Assembly (NCBI RefSeq): GCF_001644565.1
Contig: NZ_CP011387.1
Span: 2,453,501 to 2,517,500 of the forward strand
DNA length: 64,000 nucleotides
Origin: Deinococcus puniceus
Lineage (GTDB): Bacteria; Deinococcota; Deinococci; Deinococcales; Deinococcaceae
Direction: 5' to 3'
In this document: positions 9,077 to 28,091 of the stretch, in pieces
How the letters are laid out: every line of letters begins with the position of its first letter
How positions within the stretch are numbered: position 1 is the first letter of the stretch
Made by a program: the position numbers and the translations under genes
The notes under the pieces: model-generated
Database searches by the model: none
The model's input: only the letters and a program-made list of their open reading frames with translations
What the model was told of the DNA's origin: nothing

Positions 9077-9652
9077 TCAGTTCAACGTACTCAGAATCCG
9101 GCTGTACACATCGTCCATCGTGCCCACGCCGTCCACCGTTTTCAGGTGGCCCCGCGCCGCGTAGTAGTCGATCAGGGGGCGGGTCTGCTCGCGGTACACG
9201 TTCTGGCGTTCGCGGGCCACCGCTTCGGTGTCGTCGTCGCGGCCACTGGTTCTACCGCGCTCCACGATGCGGGAAATCAGAAGATCGTCGGGCACTTCTA
9301 GGAGCGGCACAGCGCTGATGGGTGCGCCGAGTTCTTCCAGCAGCATGTCGAGTTCCTGTGCCTGCGCGGTGGTACGCGGAAAGCCGTCGAAGATGACCCG
9401 CACGCTGTCCATGCTGGCGAGGCGGTCACGGATCAGCGCCATCAACAGGTCATCGGGCACCAGTTTTCCGGCTTTCATCAGTGGCCCGGCTTGCTGCCCC
9501 AATTCGGTGCCGCGCTCCACATGGTCACGCAGAATGTCGCCCGTGCTGATCTTGACGAGGTGTTGCTCGTGGGCAAGGCGTTCAGCCTGCGTGCCTTTGC
9601 CTGCGCCGGGCGGGCCGAGGAAAATCACGACTTTATTTTTGGATGTGGTCAA
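9077..9652 (-). CDS. adk: Adenylate kinase
   Basis: Catalyses ATP + AMP to 2 ADP. The P-loop is FLGPPGAGKGTQAERLA near the N-terminus; DGFPRTTAQAQELD, RIVERGRTSGRDDD (short lid) and the YYAARG tail follow. At ~191 aa it is the short-lid bacterial type without the zinc-lid insert. I chose the TTG at 9652 because AGGGGG precedes it by about 8 bases and the protein then starts directly before the P-loop strand; an ATG at 9682 would add 10 residues. It follows secY after a terminator-like hairpin. Confidence 0.94.
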   Translation of the reverse strand: MTTSKNKVVIFLGPPGAGKGTQAERLAHEQHLVKISTGDILRDHVERGTELGQQAGPLMKAGKLVPDDLLMALIRDRLASMDSVRVIFDGFPRTTAQAQELDMLLEELGAPISAVPLLEVPDDLLISRIVERGRTSGRDDDTEAVARERQNVYREQTRPLIDYYAARGHLKTVDGVGTMDDVYSRILSTLN

Positions 9653-9761
9653 CGTAGTCCCCCTTCTTTGGGTGTACAGCATAAGGTGAACTGGGCACCT
9701 CTGGGGCGGGCTTGCCCAGAAGTGTTCCCCGATAGGTGACGCAGGGCAATGGGGCCAAAGC

Positions 9762-9791
9762 AAAACCGCCCACCCAGACGAGGGCGAGCGG
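9762..9791 (-). terminator. Terminator or attenuator between secY and adk
   Basis: On the minus strand CCGCTCGCCC-TCGTCT-GGGTGGGCGG (10-bp stem with two G-U pairs) is followed by TTTT. It suggests the ribosomal operon largely ends after secY. Confidence 0.7.
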
Positions 9792-9808
9792 TTGTACAGA
9801 ACGCTAGA

Positions 9809-11137
<1,329 letters not shown>

Positions 11138-11626
11138 TTAGCCCGCCTTCTCGTCGTTTTGACTATCGCTGACTTGACTGTCGCTGCCCTTGGCTTCGGG
11201 CAAGATCACTTTGCCGCCCGCTGCTTCCACAGCCTTGATCGCTGCGGCGCTGGCTGCGTCCACATGCACGGTGACGGCGCGGGTCAGTTCGCCGCTGGCC
11301 AGCAACTTCACGGGCCAGTTCTTGCGGCGCACCAGTCCGGTCAGTTCCAGCGCCTCACGGTCAAGCACGTCCATGCCCGTTTCCTCAAGGTGCGAGAGCT
11401 TCACGATTTCGTAGGTGGTGCCCACGTTGTTGAATCCGCGCTTGGGCAGACGGCTGATCAGGGTGCTGCGGCCACCTTCGAAGAAGGAACCTTTGCCAGC
11501 ACCGCTACGCGACTTCTGACCCTTGTGACCGCGTCCGGCGGTCTTGTCGGTGCCGCCGGGGCCGCGTCCAACACGTTTGCGGTTCTTGCGGCTGCCCTCT
11601 GAGGGCTTCAGTTCATGGAGCTTCAC
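11138..11626 (-). CDS. rplO: 50S ribosomal protein L15
   Basis: Late-assembly 23S rRNA binding protein. The 162-aa product starts (M)[20 protein letters not shown] and has the glycine-rich [20 protein letters not shown] arm, then the globular domain and an acidic tail ([14 protein letters not shown]). The GTG start overlaps the rpmD stop (GTGA, 4 bases), which supports coupled translation. Confidence 0.96.
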   Translation of the reverse strand: MKLHELKPSEGSRKNRKRVGRGPGGTDKTAGRGHKGQKSRSGAGKGSFFEGGRSTLISRLPKRGFNNVGTTYEIVKLSHLEETGMDVLDREALELTGLVRRKNWPVKLLASGELTRAVTVHVDAASAAAIKAVEAAGGKVILPEAKGSDSQVSDSQNDEKAG

Positions 11627-11799
11627 CCTTCCACCTCCAACATGTGCTGCACAGTCTTGACCATGCCGCGAATGGCAGGCGAATCGTTGAGGACACGGGT
11701 GTCGCCAATTTTACGCAGGCCCAACGCTTTTACAGTGGCAACTTGACTGGCACGGCGGCCAATCACGCTGCTCTTCAGAGTGATCTTGATGGATGCCAT
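11623..11799 (-). CDS. rpmD: 50S ribosomal protein L30
   Basis: A 58-aa ribosomal protein, starting [20 protein letters not shown] and continuing with [16 protein letters not shown], the L30 signature. The ATG overlaps the rpsE stop by one base (TAATG), and its TGA overlaps the rplO GTG start, so it is translationally coupled on both sides. Confidence 0.97.
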   Translation of the reverse strand: MASIKITLKSSVIGRRASQVATVKALGLRKIGDTRVLNDSPAIRGMVKTVQHMLEVEG

Positions 11800-12329
11800 T
11801 ATTGAGCACCTCCGGCGGGTTGCGCGGCTGCGGCAGGCTCGCCGCGCAGGGCGCGAACTTGCTTGGCCGTCCGCAGGTTCTTGAAGCCGTCGAACACGGC
11901 ATACGCCACGTTGATTCGGTTCCGGCTTCCGAGTTCCTTCGAGAGCATGTTGGTGATCCCGGCCAGTTCGGCAATCGAACGGGGCACGGTGCCCGCGATG
12001 ACGCCCGTACCGGGGCCTGCGGGTTTCAGCAGCACGCGGCTGGTGGAATTCACACCGACGATGTCGTGCGGAATGGTTCCGTTTTCGACAGGCACGGTGA
12101 TCATGTTCTTGCGGGCAATCGCTTTGGCTTTCTCGATGGCCACAGGCACTTCTTTGGCTTTACCGATGCCCATGCCCACGCGACCGTTACGGTCACCGAG
12201 GATCACGAGTGCGGCGAAGCGGAAGCGGCGTCCACCTTGGTAGGTTTTGGACGTGCGGTTCACGAACAGCATCTTCTCTTCGAATTCGCTGGTTTCGCGT
12301 TCGCGGTCATTGCGACGATTAAAAGTCAA
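11799..12329 (-). CDS. rpsE: 30S ribosomal protein S5
   Basis: 30S protein at the mRNA entry region, involved in accuracy. The core contains [31 protein letters not shown] and [18 protein letters not shown], with an Ala/Pro-rich tail. The start is uncertain: TTG at 12329 (MTFNRRND...) has GGAGG 6 bases upstream and is preferred. A GTG at 12335 is two codons earlier but touches the Shine-Dalgarno sequence. Either choice overlaps the end of rplR. Confidence 0.95.
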   Translation of the reverse strand: MTFNRRNDRERETSEFEEKMLFVNRTSKTYQGGRRFRFAALVILGDRNGRVGMGIGKAKEVPVAIEKAKAIARKNMITVPVENGTIPHDIVGVNSTSRVLLKPAGPGTGVIAGTVPRSIAELAGITNMLSKELGSRNRINVAYAVFDGFKNLRTAKQVRALRGEPAAAAQPAGGAQ

Positions 12330-12656
12330 GGCCACCCTCCCGCGCCGCGTCTGCGAGCGCTTTCACGCGTCCGTGGTAACGGTACTGACCACGGTCAAAG
12401 ACAACCTGCTTGACACCCTTGGCAGTCGCGGCTTCGGCCAAGGCCTTGCCCACTGCGGCGGCGGTGTCGGTTTTGGTGCCGGTCTTGAGGACGCTGCTGT
12501 TGGCCGAGGCCAAGGTGGTGCCGCTGGCATCGTCGATGATTTGGGCGTAGATGTGCTTGCTGGAGCGGAACACGCTGAGGCGTGGGCGCTCGCCAGCAGC
12601 GACGCGTACCTTGCGGCGGGCGCGAAGCTTGCGGCGGATGGTGGTCTGGGCTGCCA

Positions 12657-12657
<1 letters not shown>
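12319..12657 (-). CDS. rplR: 50S ribosomal protein L18
   Basis: Binds 5S rRNA in the central protuberance. 112 aa: an Arg-rich N-terminus ([20 protein letters not shown]) is followed by [18 protein letters not shown] and [20 protein letters not shown], the conserved C-terminal signature. It overlaps the rplF stop by one base (TAATG) at its start and rpsE at its end. Confidence 0.97.
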
Positions 12658-13214
<557 letters not shown>

Positions 13215-13321
13215 CTTGTCTCCTTAAATGCAGAGCCGGGGCTTGCGGTGTGGCTCCGTGGTCAGGGATGAAAAAAGAACAGCCAGCGCGAGATCAGGTG
13301 GGTGGGTAGACGCCGGAGCGT

Positions 13322-14000
<679 letters not shown>

Positions 14001-14186
14001 TTACCAGCTGCTCTTTTTCACGCCGGGCAATTCGCCTTTGTGTGCCAATTCGCGGATGCAAATGCGGCACAGGCCGAAAAACCGGTAGTAGCTGCGGGCG
14101 CGGCCACAGCGGGAGCAGCGGTTGTAGTTTTGCACGGCAAATTTCATGCCGCGCTCTGCCTTCACAACTTTAGAGGTGTTCGCCAT
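14001..14186 (-). CDS. rpsZ: 30S ribosomal protein S14, type Z
   Basis: A 61-aa zinc-binding S14. The four cysteines lie in [25 protein letters not shown] (C-x2-C-x12-C-x2-C), the type-Z pattern, followed by [15 protein letters not shown]. It lies 23 bases after rplE, the normal spc-operon place, and is followed by a long untranslated spacer before rpsH. Confidence 0.97.
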   Translation of the reverse strand: MANTSKVVKAERGMKFAVQNYNRCSRCGRARSYYRFFGLCRICIRELAHKGELPGVKKSSW

Positions 14187-14209
14187 ATGCTTCCTTATTT
14201 ACCGGAGAC

Positions 14210-14749
<540 letters not shown>

Positions 14750-14829
14750 GCTGCCTCACGGGGTTCGGGCGATACTGCAACTGACGGAGCAGCCGCCCAG
14801 GTCACGCATTGGGCGCGTGACCCTGAGAT

Positions 14830-15177
14830 TCAGTCGATGACTTTGCCGCTGCCGACAGCGACGCGGACTTTCTTACCGTCCACGATCTGCTTACGGATGC
14901 GGGTGGCCTTGCCGGTTTCGGGATCAACGAGCGCCACTTTGCTGGCGTGAACGGCACCTTCGCGCTTCTCGATGCCGCCCTGAGGGCTGCTGGCGCTGGG
15001 TTTCACGTGCTTGGTGACCATGTTGACGCCCTCTACGACGACTTTGGCGTCACGGGGCAGGGCCAAGAGAACCTTCCCGGTCTGGCCCTTGTCCTTGCCG
15101 CGCAAAACGATGACGGTGTCACCCTTTTTGACGTGCAGCTTGTCGTTGTGGTGAGAGCCTGCGCTGGGAAGAGGCAT
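14830..15177 (-). CDS. rplX: 50S ribosomal protein L24
   Basis: Assembly-initiator protein near the exit tunnel. 115 aa with a KOW motif, [20 protein letters not shown], after a short N-terminal extension ([16 protein letters not shown]). [14 protein letters not shown] is also conserved. The ATG overlaps the rplN stop by one base. Confidence 0.97.
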   Translation of the reverse strand: MPLPSAGSHHNDKLHVKKGDTVIVLRGKDKGQTGKVLLALPRDAKVVVEGVNMVTKHVKPSASSPQGGIEKREGAVHASKVALVDPETGKATRIRKQIVDGKKVRVAVGSGKVID

Positions 15178-15581
15178 TACAAGACCTCCGGAGCGAGCGA
15201 CACGATTTTCATGAAGCGGCGGTCACGCAGCTCGCGGGCCACTGGCCCGAAAACGCGGGTGCCGCGAGGCTCGCCCTGATTGTTGATGATGACGGCGGCG
15301 TTCTTGTCGAAGCGGATGGTGCTGCCGTCGGCACGCTTGATGGCGTGGCTGGTACGCACGACGACGGCTTTCACCACGTCACCGGCTTTCACGGCACCAC
15401 GGGGCGCGGCGTCTTTTACGCTGGCCACGATGATGTCACCGACTCCGGCGTAGCGCTTGTTGCCGCCGCCGCCCGTCGTCAGGCCTTTGCCACCGATGCC
15501 GCTGTTCAGCACGCGGATGCACATGATTTCGCGTGCGCCGCTGTTGTCCGCCACGTCGAGGCGGGATTGAGGCATGATCAT
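15177..15581 (-). CDS. rplN: 50S ribosomal protein L14
   Basis: Subunit-interface protein. 134 aa, starting [20 protein letters not shown]; contains [20 protein letters not shown] and the [21 protein letters not shown]-terminal signature. It overlaps rpsQ by 4 bases (ATGA) and rplX by one base. Confidence 0.97.
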   Translation of the reverse strand: MIMPQSRLDVADNSGAREIMCIRVLNSGIGGKGLTTGGGGNKRYAGVGDIIVASVKDAAPRGAVKAGDVVKAVVVRTSHAIKRADGSTIRFDKNAAVIINNQGEPRGTRVFGPVARELRDRRFMKIVSLAPEVL

Positions 15582-15862
15582 GCTTGACCGCCTTCAGTTT
15601 CCACCGCAGTGGTTTCGATGCCGCGGGGGCGCTCGATCAGTTTGGTGACCTTCCAAGTTTTGGTCTTGGAGATAGGACGCACGGCGATAATCTCGACGCG
15701 GTCACCAGTCTTGTATTCGTTGGCTTCGTCGTGGGCAGCGTATTTATGGCTGCGGGTCACGATCTTGCCGTACAGGGGGTGAGCAAACCGGCGCTCGACT
15801 TTGACACTGACGGTCTTGTCGGCCTTGTCGCTCACCACGACGCCCGTGAAGGTCTTTTTCAT
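15578..15862 (-). CDS. rpsQ: 30S ribosomal protein S17
   Basis: OB-fold 16S rRNA binding protein. 94 aa, starting [20 protein letters not shown]; the signature is [20 protein letters not shown]. It has a C-terminal tail ([14 protein letters not shown]) beyond the usual core. It overlaps the rpmC stop by 4 bases (ATGA). Confidence 0.97.
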   Translation of the reverse strand: MKKTFTGVVVSDKADKTVSVKVERRFAHPLYGKIVTRSHKYAAHDEANEYKTGDRVEIIAVRPISKTKTWKVTKLIERPRGIETTAVETEGGQA

Positions 15863-16048
15863 TTCTGCTCTCCAGCGGCGCTCAGCTGACCACGAATGGT
15901 ATTCAACTGGGCGACTTCGCGGCGGAGTTGCGTCACGCGGTGGGGCTGGGCAAGCGTGCCCATGGCCGCCTGAAAGCGCAGCTCCATCAATTCTTTCTTG
16001 CGGGCGTCGATTTCTTTCTTGAAATCGGCGGCCTGCAAACTACGCATG

Positions 16049-16062
<14 letters not shown>
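15859..16062 (-). CDS. rpmC: 50S ribosomal protein L29
   Basis: Small helical protein at the exit tunnel. 67 aa: [20 protein letters not shown] followed by the [20 protein letters not shown] motif. Its start lies inside the 3' end of rplP (14-base overlap) and its stop overlaps rpsQ by 4 bases. Confidence 0.97.
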
Positions 16063-16473
<411 letters not shown>

Positions 16474-16474
<1 letters not shown>

Positions 16475-17216
16475 CACTCACCTCCGCGCCGCGCGGTAGG
16501 ACGGCGGCGGTTCGTGCGGGGACGGTCTCCGCCTTCGGGGCGGCGATCATCACGGCGGGGGGGACGGGCCAGCGTCTCGGTGCGGCCACCGATGACTTCA
16601 CCGTTGAACACGAGGACTTTGATGCCCAGGATGCCATAGGTGGTGCGGGCCAGCGCGGTGCCGTAGTCGATGTCGGCACGCAGGGTGTGCAGGGGCACGC
16701 GGCCTTCCAGCACTTTTTCGGTGCGGGCTTGCTCGGCTCCGCCCAAACGCCCGGACAGGATGATTTTGACGCCGCGGGCGCCCGATTCCATCACGCGCTG
16801 TGCAGCCTGCTTCATGGCGCGGCGGAAGGCGAAGCGGCGCTCGATCTGCTCGGCGATGCGCAGGGCCACGAGGGGCGCACTGATGTTGGGGTTGGGGATT
16901 TCCGCGACGTTGACGGCCACGGTTCCGGCGGACACCAGTTTCTCGATGTCGCCGCGCAGACCCTTGATGGAGTCCCCGCCCTTGCCGATCACGATGCCGG
17001 GTTTGGCCGCGCTGATGATCACGTTGACCTGCTGACCGGCACGCTCGATTTCGATACGGGCGATTCCGGCGGCAGCCAGCTTCTTGTTGACGAGGTTACG
17101 AATCTTCTCGTCTTCTTTCAGCAATTTGGCGTACTGCTTTTTGCCCGCGTACCAGCGGCTGTTCCATCCACGGGTAATACCGAGGCGAAAGCCGTTCGGG
17201 TTAATCTTGTTACCCA

Positions 17217-17217
<1 letters not shown>
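16474..17217 (-). CDS. rpsC: 30S ribosomal protein S3
   Basis: Head protein with mRNA helicase-like entry-site function. 247 aa: starts [20 protein letters not shown], has the KH-type motif [19 protein letters not shown] and the C-terminal [14 protein letters not shown]. The tail is very Arg-rich ([20 protein letters not shown]), longer than in E. coli. It overlaps rplV by one base (TAATG). Confidence 0.97.
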
Positions 17218-17957
<740 letters not shown>

Positions 17958-17968
17958 TTCTACCCTCC

Positions 17969-18802
<834 letters not shown>

Positions 18803-18815
18803 ATTCAACGTCTCC

Positions 18816-19103
18816 TTAGATCTGGCTCTCGAGCGCGTCGATCTTCTGGCCGTCCGCGAGGCGCACGATGGCCTTCTTGCGGTCTGCACGGTGCCCGATA
18901 AACTTGCCCACACGCTTGCGCTTGCCGGTCACGTTCATGGTGCTGATGCCCACGACTTTCACGCCAAACACGTTCTGTACGGCGGCCTTGATCTCGGTCT
19001 TGGTCGACGAAGGATTCACCCAGAAGGTGTACACGCCGCGCTCCATGCCCGCGTAGGCTTTCTCGCTGACCACAGGCTGCTTCAGAATGTCGTAGTGATT
19101 CAC
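18816..19103 (-). CDS. rplW: 50S ribosomal protein L23
   Basis: Exit-tunnel protein that docks trigger factor and SRP. 95 aa: (M)[37 protein letters not shown] and [20 protein letters not shown]. The GTG start overlaps the rplD stop (GTGA). Confidence 0.97.
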   Translation of the reverse strand: MNHYDILKQPVVSEKAYAGMERGVYTFWVNPSSTKTEIKAAVQNVFGVKVVGISTMNVTGKRKRVGKFIGHRADRKKAIVRLADGQKIDALESQI

Positions 19104-19717
19104 TGCGCTCCCTCTTCTTCCATGTCTTCATGGGCAGGCTCGAGCGCGACGGCATCGATGATGAGGCGGTCGTGACGCAGGATGTCGTAGGCGTTGAGGC
19201 CTGCAACGGGCATCACGGTGGCCCAGGGCACGTTGCGTGCGCCCTGACGCGCCTGCATGTCGTCGGTGACGAGCAACACGCGCTCGGTTCCGTCGAGGCC
19301 GTTCTGGGCAGCCCAAGATACGAAGCTCTTGGTCTTGCCGTCGAGGTTGAAACCGTCGACAGCCATCAACTTGCCCGACTCCTGACGGTCTGCGAGGGCC
19401 ATCGCGAGGCCCAGCTGACGCACCTTGCGGGGCAGGGTGTAGGCGTAGCTGCGGGGCTTGGGGCCGAAGGCTGTACCGCCGCCCACGAACGTAGGCACGC
19501 CACGGTCGCCGTGACGGGCGTTACCGGTGCCCTTCTGGCCGTACATTTTCTTGCCGGTGGCGCTGACTTGGGCACGGGTTTTCGTGCTGGCCGTGCCACG
19601 GCGGCGGCTGGCAAGCTGCCAGGTCACCACATCATGCAAGATGTTGACATTGACTTCGGGCAGGTCGAGGTCGATGGTGCGACCTCCGTTCTGACCGATC
19701 ACGTTGATCTGCGCCAC
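19100..19717 (-). CDS. rplD: 50S ribosomal protein L4
   Basis: Tunnel-constriction protein; in E. coli it also represses the S10 operon. 205 aa starting at GTG (19717), with GGGAGG 8 bases upstream: (M)[18 protein letters not shown]. The loop [20 protein letters not shown] is typical. The acidic tail is [13 protein letters not shown]. The start lies one base beyond the rplC stop. Confidence 0.96.
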   Translation of the reverse strand: MAQINVIGQNGGRTIDLDLPEVNVNILHDVVTWQLASRRRGTASTKTRAQVSATGKKMYGQKGTGNARHGDRGVPTFVGGGTAFGPKPRSYAYTLPRKVRQLGLAMALADRQESGKLMAVDGFNLDGKTKSFVSWAAQNGLDGTERVLLVTDDMQARQGARNVPWATVMPVAGLNAYDILRHDRLIIDAVALEPAHEDMEEEGAQ

Positions 19718-19718
19718 G

Positions 19719-20662
<944 letters not shown>

Positions 20663-20665
20663 GAT

Positions 20666-21883
<1,218 letters not shown>

Positions 21884-22080
21884 GATCTGTACTCCCTCCA
21901 AGAGGTGGATTCACACGCAAAACCGGCCCTTTGATCGGGTTTCCCCCGCGCATACCGCAGGGTTCGGGTGGTGTGTGCCCACATTGGGTTGATTCTCGCC
22001 AGGGCAGTGTCCCGCCATGCTGGCACGCTGCACCGGAACCGCGCGGATAATCCTACCCGCGAAAGCTCACGGCGCACCGA
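21884..22080 (-). other. Long 5' leader of the tuf-S10 operon
   Basis: About 197 bases between the predicted start of transcription and tuf. It contains an inverted segment GCGCGGATAAT...CCGCGC-like and several short G/C pairings, but I cannot assign a known regulatory motif. Confidence 0.35.
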
Positions 22081-22086
22081 CTAACA

Positions 22087-22115
22087 ATTCTAGCTAAAAC
22101 TTGCTCAAGGTTCAA
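22087..22115 (-). promoter_or_regulatory. Promoter of the tuf-rpsJ-...-secY operon
   Basis: TTGAAC, a 17-base spacer and TAGAAT on the minus strand, the best sigma-A-type match in the ribosomal block. It overlaps the last codons of the upstream kinase gene. Confidence 0.75.
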
Positions 22116-22620
22116 GGCCCTGTTCATGCGGCGTTGGAGGTGTTGCCGAATAGACAATAACGCTCGGCTCATCGACACTCGGCGGCTCGAACCAGCTCTG
22201 AAAGAGCGCCAAAGCAGGGGCATCGATCAAGAATGTTCCAGCCTCTGCCACTGCGTTTCTGACGGTCAGACGGCGCTGAAGCTCGGGCAAAGGCACATCT
22301 AAAAAGATGACTTGGCAGGGGACGCCGATTTGTTTGGCCCGCGAACGGTAGAGGTCACGTTCGGCTTTGCGCCAGAAGCCATCATCCAGGAGCACGTTCA
22401 GACCCAAACCTAGCAGGCGGGCGGCCAGTTCCCATTGCAACTCACGGATCGCCGCCAGCCGTGCATCGAAGACTTCACGCGGCATGTGTTGGCCGAACAG
22501 CGGCACCATCCAGTCATCGGAAGAGAGTCGGAGCGTGCGTCCCTGAATCTCTAACTTGCGGGCCAACGTGGTTTTGCCGCTTCCGGGCAGGCCACACAGT
22601 AGTGTTAGCGTGGGCGTCAT
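22105..22620 (-). CDS. AAA_33-type P-loop kinase
   Basis: A 171-aa small ATP-binding protein with Walker A GLPGSGKT (residues 10-17) directly at the N-terminus, then SSDDWMVPLFG, and a family-typical GLNVLLDDGFWRKAERDLYR and PCQVIFLDVPLPELQRRL. This is the AAA_33/zeta-toxin-like nucleotide or sugar kinase fold; the substrate is unknown. It follows a membrane-protein gene by 18 bases, so the two are probably cotranscribed. Its 3' end carries the tuf promoter. Confidence 0.8.
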   Translation of the reverse strand: MTPTLTLLCGLPGSGKTTLARKLEIQGRTLRLSSDDWMVPLFGQHMPREVFDARLAAIRELQWELAARLLGLGLNVLLDDGFWRKAERDLYRSRAKQIGVPCQVIFLDVPLPELQRRLTVRNAVAEAGTFLIDAPALALFQSWFEPPSVDEPSVIVYSATPPTPHEQGLEP

Positions 22621-22638
22621 CTCCTCACCAGTTTTGGG

Positions 22639-23058
22639 CTACTTGTTGGCGTAAGCCTGCACGTCTTTGTCGAAGGCTCCGATGAGCATGAAGATACCCA
22701 GCACAGTGCCGAAGGGAAACAGCAGCAAACTCAATACCGCGATGACGATGCTGGACACCCGGCCCCAGCTTCGGCCTTCCAGCAGAGCGCGGCGCGTGAA
22801 ATACAGCAGCAGCACGAGAGCAGACGTAATGAAAAAGGACACCCACAGCACCGTCGTGACCAGTTCGGGTGTCATTGGCGTCATGGGCGCACCTAGCGTT
22901 TTCTCGACTTGCAGCACCGTTTCGTTGATGGTGTCACCGGAAAAAGGCAGCGTCAGCAGCGATATGGCGTTGTAGATCAGCGCGATCAGCAGCGGCGTGG
23001 TCACGAAAGTCAGCCGGGGAGGGCGGGGCGCAGTGGGCGGGGGCGTAGGCAAACTCAT
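22639..23058 (-). CDS. Small membrane protein, paralogue A
   Basis: A 139-aa protein with about four hydrophobic segments after a Pro-rich cytoplasmic start (PTPPPTAPRPPR). Its tail GTVLGIFMLIGAFDKDVQAYANK matches the next gene upstream (GTILGVLILIGAFDPDVQRFASR), as do WVSFFI/WVSFII and the GRSWGRVSSIVIAVL/GRGWARVAAIVIAIL blocks, so the pair arose by tandem duplication. Function unknown. A TAGGCT box lies 7 bases before the ATG. Confidence 0.72.
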   Translation of the reverse strand: MSLPTPPPTAPRPPRLTFVTTPLLIALIYNAISLLTLPFSGDTINETVLQVEKTLGAPMTPMTPELVTTVLWVSFFITSALVLLLYFTRRALLEGRSWGRVSSIVIAVLSLLLFPFGTVLGIFMLIGAFDKDVQAYANK

Positions 23059-23065
23059 CTCGCCC

Positions 23066-23071
23066 AGCCTA
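23066..23071 (-). promoter_or_regulatory. -10 box of leaderless membrane-protein gene A
   Basis: TAGGCT on the minus strand, 7 bases before the ATG at 23058. Confidence 0.45.
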
Positions 23072-23165
23072 GCCCATAAGAACTCAAATCACAGGCGGGC
23101 CGCCCTGCACTCAACCAAGCACGGCGGCCCACACGCTTCATTCTGCTTGCCTCAGCACCTTTGCC

Positions 23166-23567
23166 TCAACGACTGGCGAAACGTTGCACATCTGGGTCAA
23201 ACGCGCCGATCAGGATCAGCACACCGAGAATAGTGCCGATGGGGAAATTCAACAGGCCCAGAATGGCAATGACGATAGCGGCGACTCTGGCCCAGCCTCT
23301 CCCCTGCCCCATCGCCCGGTAGGTCAGAAAAGTAAACGCTGCCCAAGCCGCTGCGATGATAAAGCTGACCCATAGGGTCGCCCCTGTAAAAACCCGCAGA
23401 AGGCCCAACTGATCTGCCGTAATGCCGCTGGTCGGATCGGTGGCCGCCGTGTTGGCAATGCTATTCACCAGCGGAGCCAAAAAAGGCAAGACTGCCAGGC
23501 CCAGCAATTGCAAAATGAACATGATCAACAGAGGCGTGGTGACCCAAGACAGTTTTTGCGGCTTCAT
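23166..23567 (-). CDS. Small membrane protein, paralogue B
   Basis: A 133-aa protein from MKPQKLSWVTTPLLIMFILQ with about four hydrophobic segments, paralogous to the 139-aa gene just downstream (shared TTPLLI, WVSF, AIVIA and LIGAFD-DVQ elements). Function unknown. The ATG at 23567 is supported by an extended -10 (TGTTACTTT) 6 bases upstream; the frame is open further but without a good start. Confidence 0.72.
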   Translation of the reverse strand: MKPQKLSWVTTPLLIMFILQLLGLAVLPFLAPLVNSIANTAATDPTSGITADQLGLLRVFTGATLWVSFIIAAAWAAFTFLTYRAMGQGRGWARVAAIVIAILGLLNFPIGTILGVLILIGAFDPDVQRFASR

Positions 23568-23573
23568 AGCTTC

Positions 23574-23579
23574 AAAGTA
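23574..23579 (-). promoter_or_regulatory. Extended -10 of leaderless membrane-protein gene B
   Basis: TG-T-TACTTT on the minus strand, 6 bases before the ATG at 23567. Confidence 0.5.
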
Positions 23580-23613
23580 ACATGCAGATACGAGAGGATC
23601 GGTGCAGATCAAT

Positions 23614-23645
23614 AAAAAAGCCCCCGCCAATTAAGGCAGGGGCTT
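23614..23645 (-). terminator. Terminator after fusA
   Basis: AGCCCCTGCC-TTAATT-GGCGGGGGCT on the minus strand (10-bp stem, one G-T pair) followed by TTTTTT. Confidence 0.85.
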
Positions 23646-23668
23646 TTCAGCTAGCTAAAGCTTGCTGC

Positions 23669-25762
<2,094 letters not shown>

Positions 25763-25804
25763 AAGACTCCCTGATTCTGGGGGGCAACGTGTCACGTCAC
25801 CGCA

Positions 25805-25832
25805 GTATTACTACAATTCCGGAGTGATCCAA
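25805..25832 (-). promoter_or_regulatory. Candidate fusA promoter
   Basis: TTGGAT, 16-base spacer, TAATAC on the minus strand, 42 bases before the fusA ATG and just after the rpsG terminator. Confidence 0.55.
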
Positions 25833-25888
25833 GTCTAAGCCGCGAGGCCGGTGAAGTGGATCAGGGCTGACTGCTGGTACAGATCGGC

Positions 25889-25931
25889 AAAAAAAGATGG
25901 AGCAGCGAGGCTGATGCGCCGCTGTCCATCT
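25889..25931 (-). terminator. Terminator/attenuator between rpsG and fusA
   Basis: AGATGGA-CAGCG pairs with CGCTG-C-TCCATCT on the minus strand (12-bp stem, one bulge), followed by seven T. Confidence 0.85.
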
Positions 25932-25975
25932 TCGTCCCCGTTTGGGCCGCCTCGCAGCGGCGCAAGGGTGGGGTA

Positions 25976-26446
<471 letters not shown>

Positions 26447-26615
26447 GTTGACTCCTTAAAAACGCCTGTGATCAGGCAAACTGAGAGTGGAACTGAACTT
26501 GCTGCATTGGCCTCACCTCTGGCAGAACGCCGGACTAGAGGAACGGCACCTGTACAAAAAGAACCCGGTGGGCGGAGCTGCAAAGTCACCCCTGCGCTTC
26601 TACACCCGGTGGGAG

Positions 26616-27035
<420 letters not shown>

Positions 27036-27418
27036 GGTAAATCACTCCTCTGTAGGGCCAGATAAAACTTCTGAGAATGCGTGCGTGGAGTCCCGCCCAC
27101 TCCTGGGGGCAGGTTCGGGTTGGCAGTAAAGCCTGAGGTGATCTGCGCGTATTTAGACGGGCCGCTGGCTCGGAGAAGCCGTCAGCATCGGCCTCCTTGC
27201 AGGGCCAAACATTCTTAAACCGCGCGTGCCGAGAAACCCCCCGGTGCAACCCTGTACCGAGGCAGTTTTCAACCGAAGTAGCATAGCGCGGGAAGGGGTG
27301 GTGGCGCAAGGCGTGGGCATGGCCCGTTTTTGCAGCGCTGTGGCTTAGCCTATTGTCGGTCTACTCAGCAGAAAACGGCCTCTATTGGTTCTATGCACTG
27401 TAGAAGGACTTTATAGGC
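27036..27418. other. Intergenic region upstream of rpsL
   Basis: 383 bases between the broken esterase and rpsL. The part nearest rpsL is its probable leader; a weak promoter candidate lies at 27280-27309. The rest shows no gene; GGCCGTTTT/AAAACGGGCC-type complementary segments near 27321-27389 could form a long hairpin. Confidence 0.4.
27280..27309 (-). promoter_or_regulatory. Weak candidate rpsL promoter
   Basis: TTGCGC, 18-base spacer, TATGCT on the minus strand, giving a leader of about 240 bases. Match is modest. Confidence 0.3.
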
Positions 27419-28061
27419 TTATACAGTGTGCTTCAAAGCCCGACTGAAGAAAGCACTGAGATAGCGCTGCATCTCTACCTGGTGGGTCATATTGATTTCG
27501 TGACCGCCCTCGATCATATGCAGTTCAGTTGGTCTTTCGGCCTCAAGCAGGCGCTCATGCATCAAGCGTGACTGAACAACCGGAACCACCGCGTCCTGCT
27601 TACCGTGCACGAACGCGAAAGGGGGCGTATATGGCGAGACGTGGGTAAATGGACTAGCCAAAGCTGCCGTTTCGGGTACATCTTTAATACGTTCTCCGAA
27701 CAATGGAAACGGCCCTTCCCCGTGTATCCACGACAGTTCATTGAATAACATTGGGCCGCAAACGCTTGCTACCGCCTGCACAGATGAATCCTGATCGGCC
27801 CATCCCCCGTCCTCGCCTTCCAGTTCCCTGATACCCGATGAAGTGCCCACTAATCCAGCCAAGTGCCCGCCTGCACTGATCCCCCAAACACCAATACGGC
27901 TGGGGTCGATCATGAGTTCAGTTGCGTGCGCCCTCAGCCAGCGAACAGACGTTTTGACATCGTGGATTTGGGCGGGAAAAAGAGCTTCACCTGCCAGACG
28001 GTAATCAATACTGACCGTCACGTAGCCTTGACCAGCTAGAAATTGATTGTCCACCGCATAC
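27419..28061 (-). pseudogene. Esterase, C-terminal part (interrupted)
   Basis: C-terminal four fifths of an alpha/beta hydrolase (BD-FAE/isoprenylcysteine-esterase-like). Seen here: KYAVDNQFLAGQGYVTVSID, nucleophile elbow GVWGISAGGHLAG, acid in VHGKQDAVVP and histidine in EGGHEINM. The N-terminal 48 codons, with the HGGAW oxyanion motif, lie at 31708-31853 across an insertion. Joining 31853-31708 to 28061-27419 (one copy of the 7-bp duplication) gives 789 bases, an uninterrupted 262-aa frame. A longer open frame runs to 28225 but its first ~55 codons are IS sequence. Confidence 0.9.
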
Positions 28062-28068
28062 TTACCAA
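28062..28068. repeat. Target-site duplication, left copy
   Basis: TTACCAA directly before the left inverted repeat; the same 7 bases follow the right inverted repeat at 31708-31714. Confidence 0.85.
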
Positions 28069-28081
28069 CAAGAGTTTCCAC
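28069..28081 (+). repeat. Left terminal inverted repeat of the IS
   Basis: CAAGAGTTTCCAC, exact inverse of 31695-31707. Confidence 0.9.
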
Positions 28082-28091
28082 GCAGGGATTT

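Noticed and set aside
9653..9763. Longer adenylate kinase N-terminus
   Set aside because: The extra residues match no kinase and lack a ribosome-binding site; the TTG start has one.
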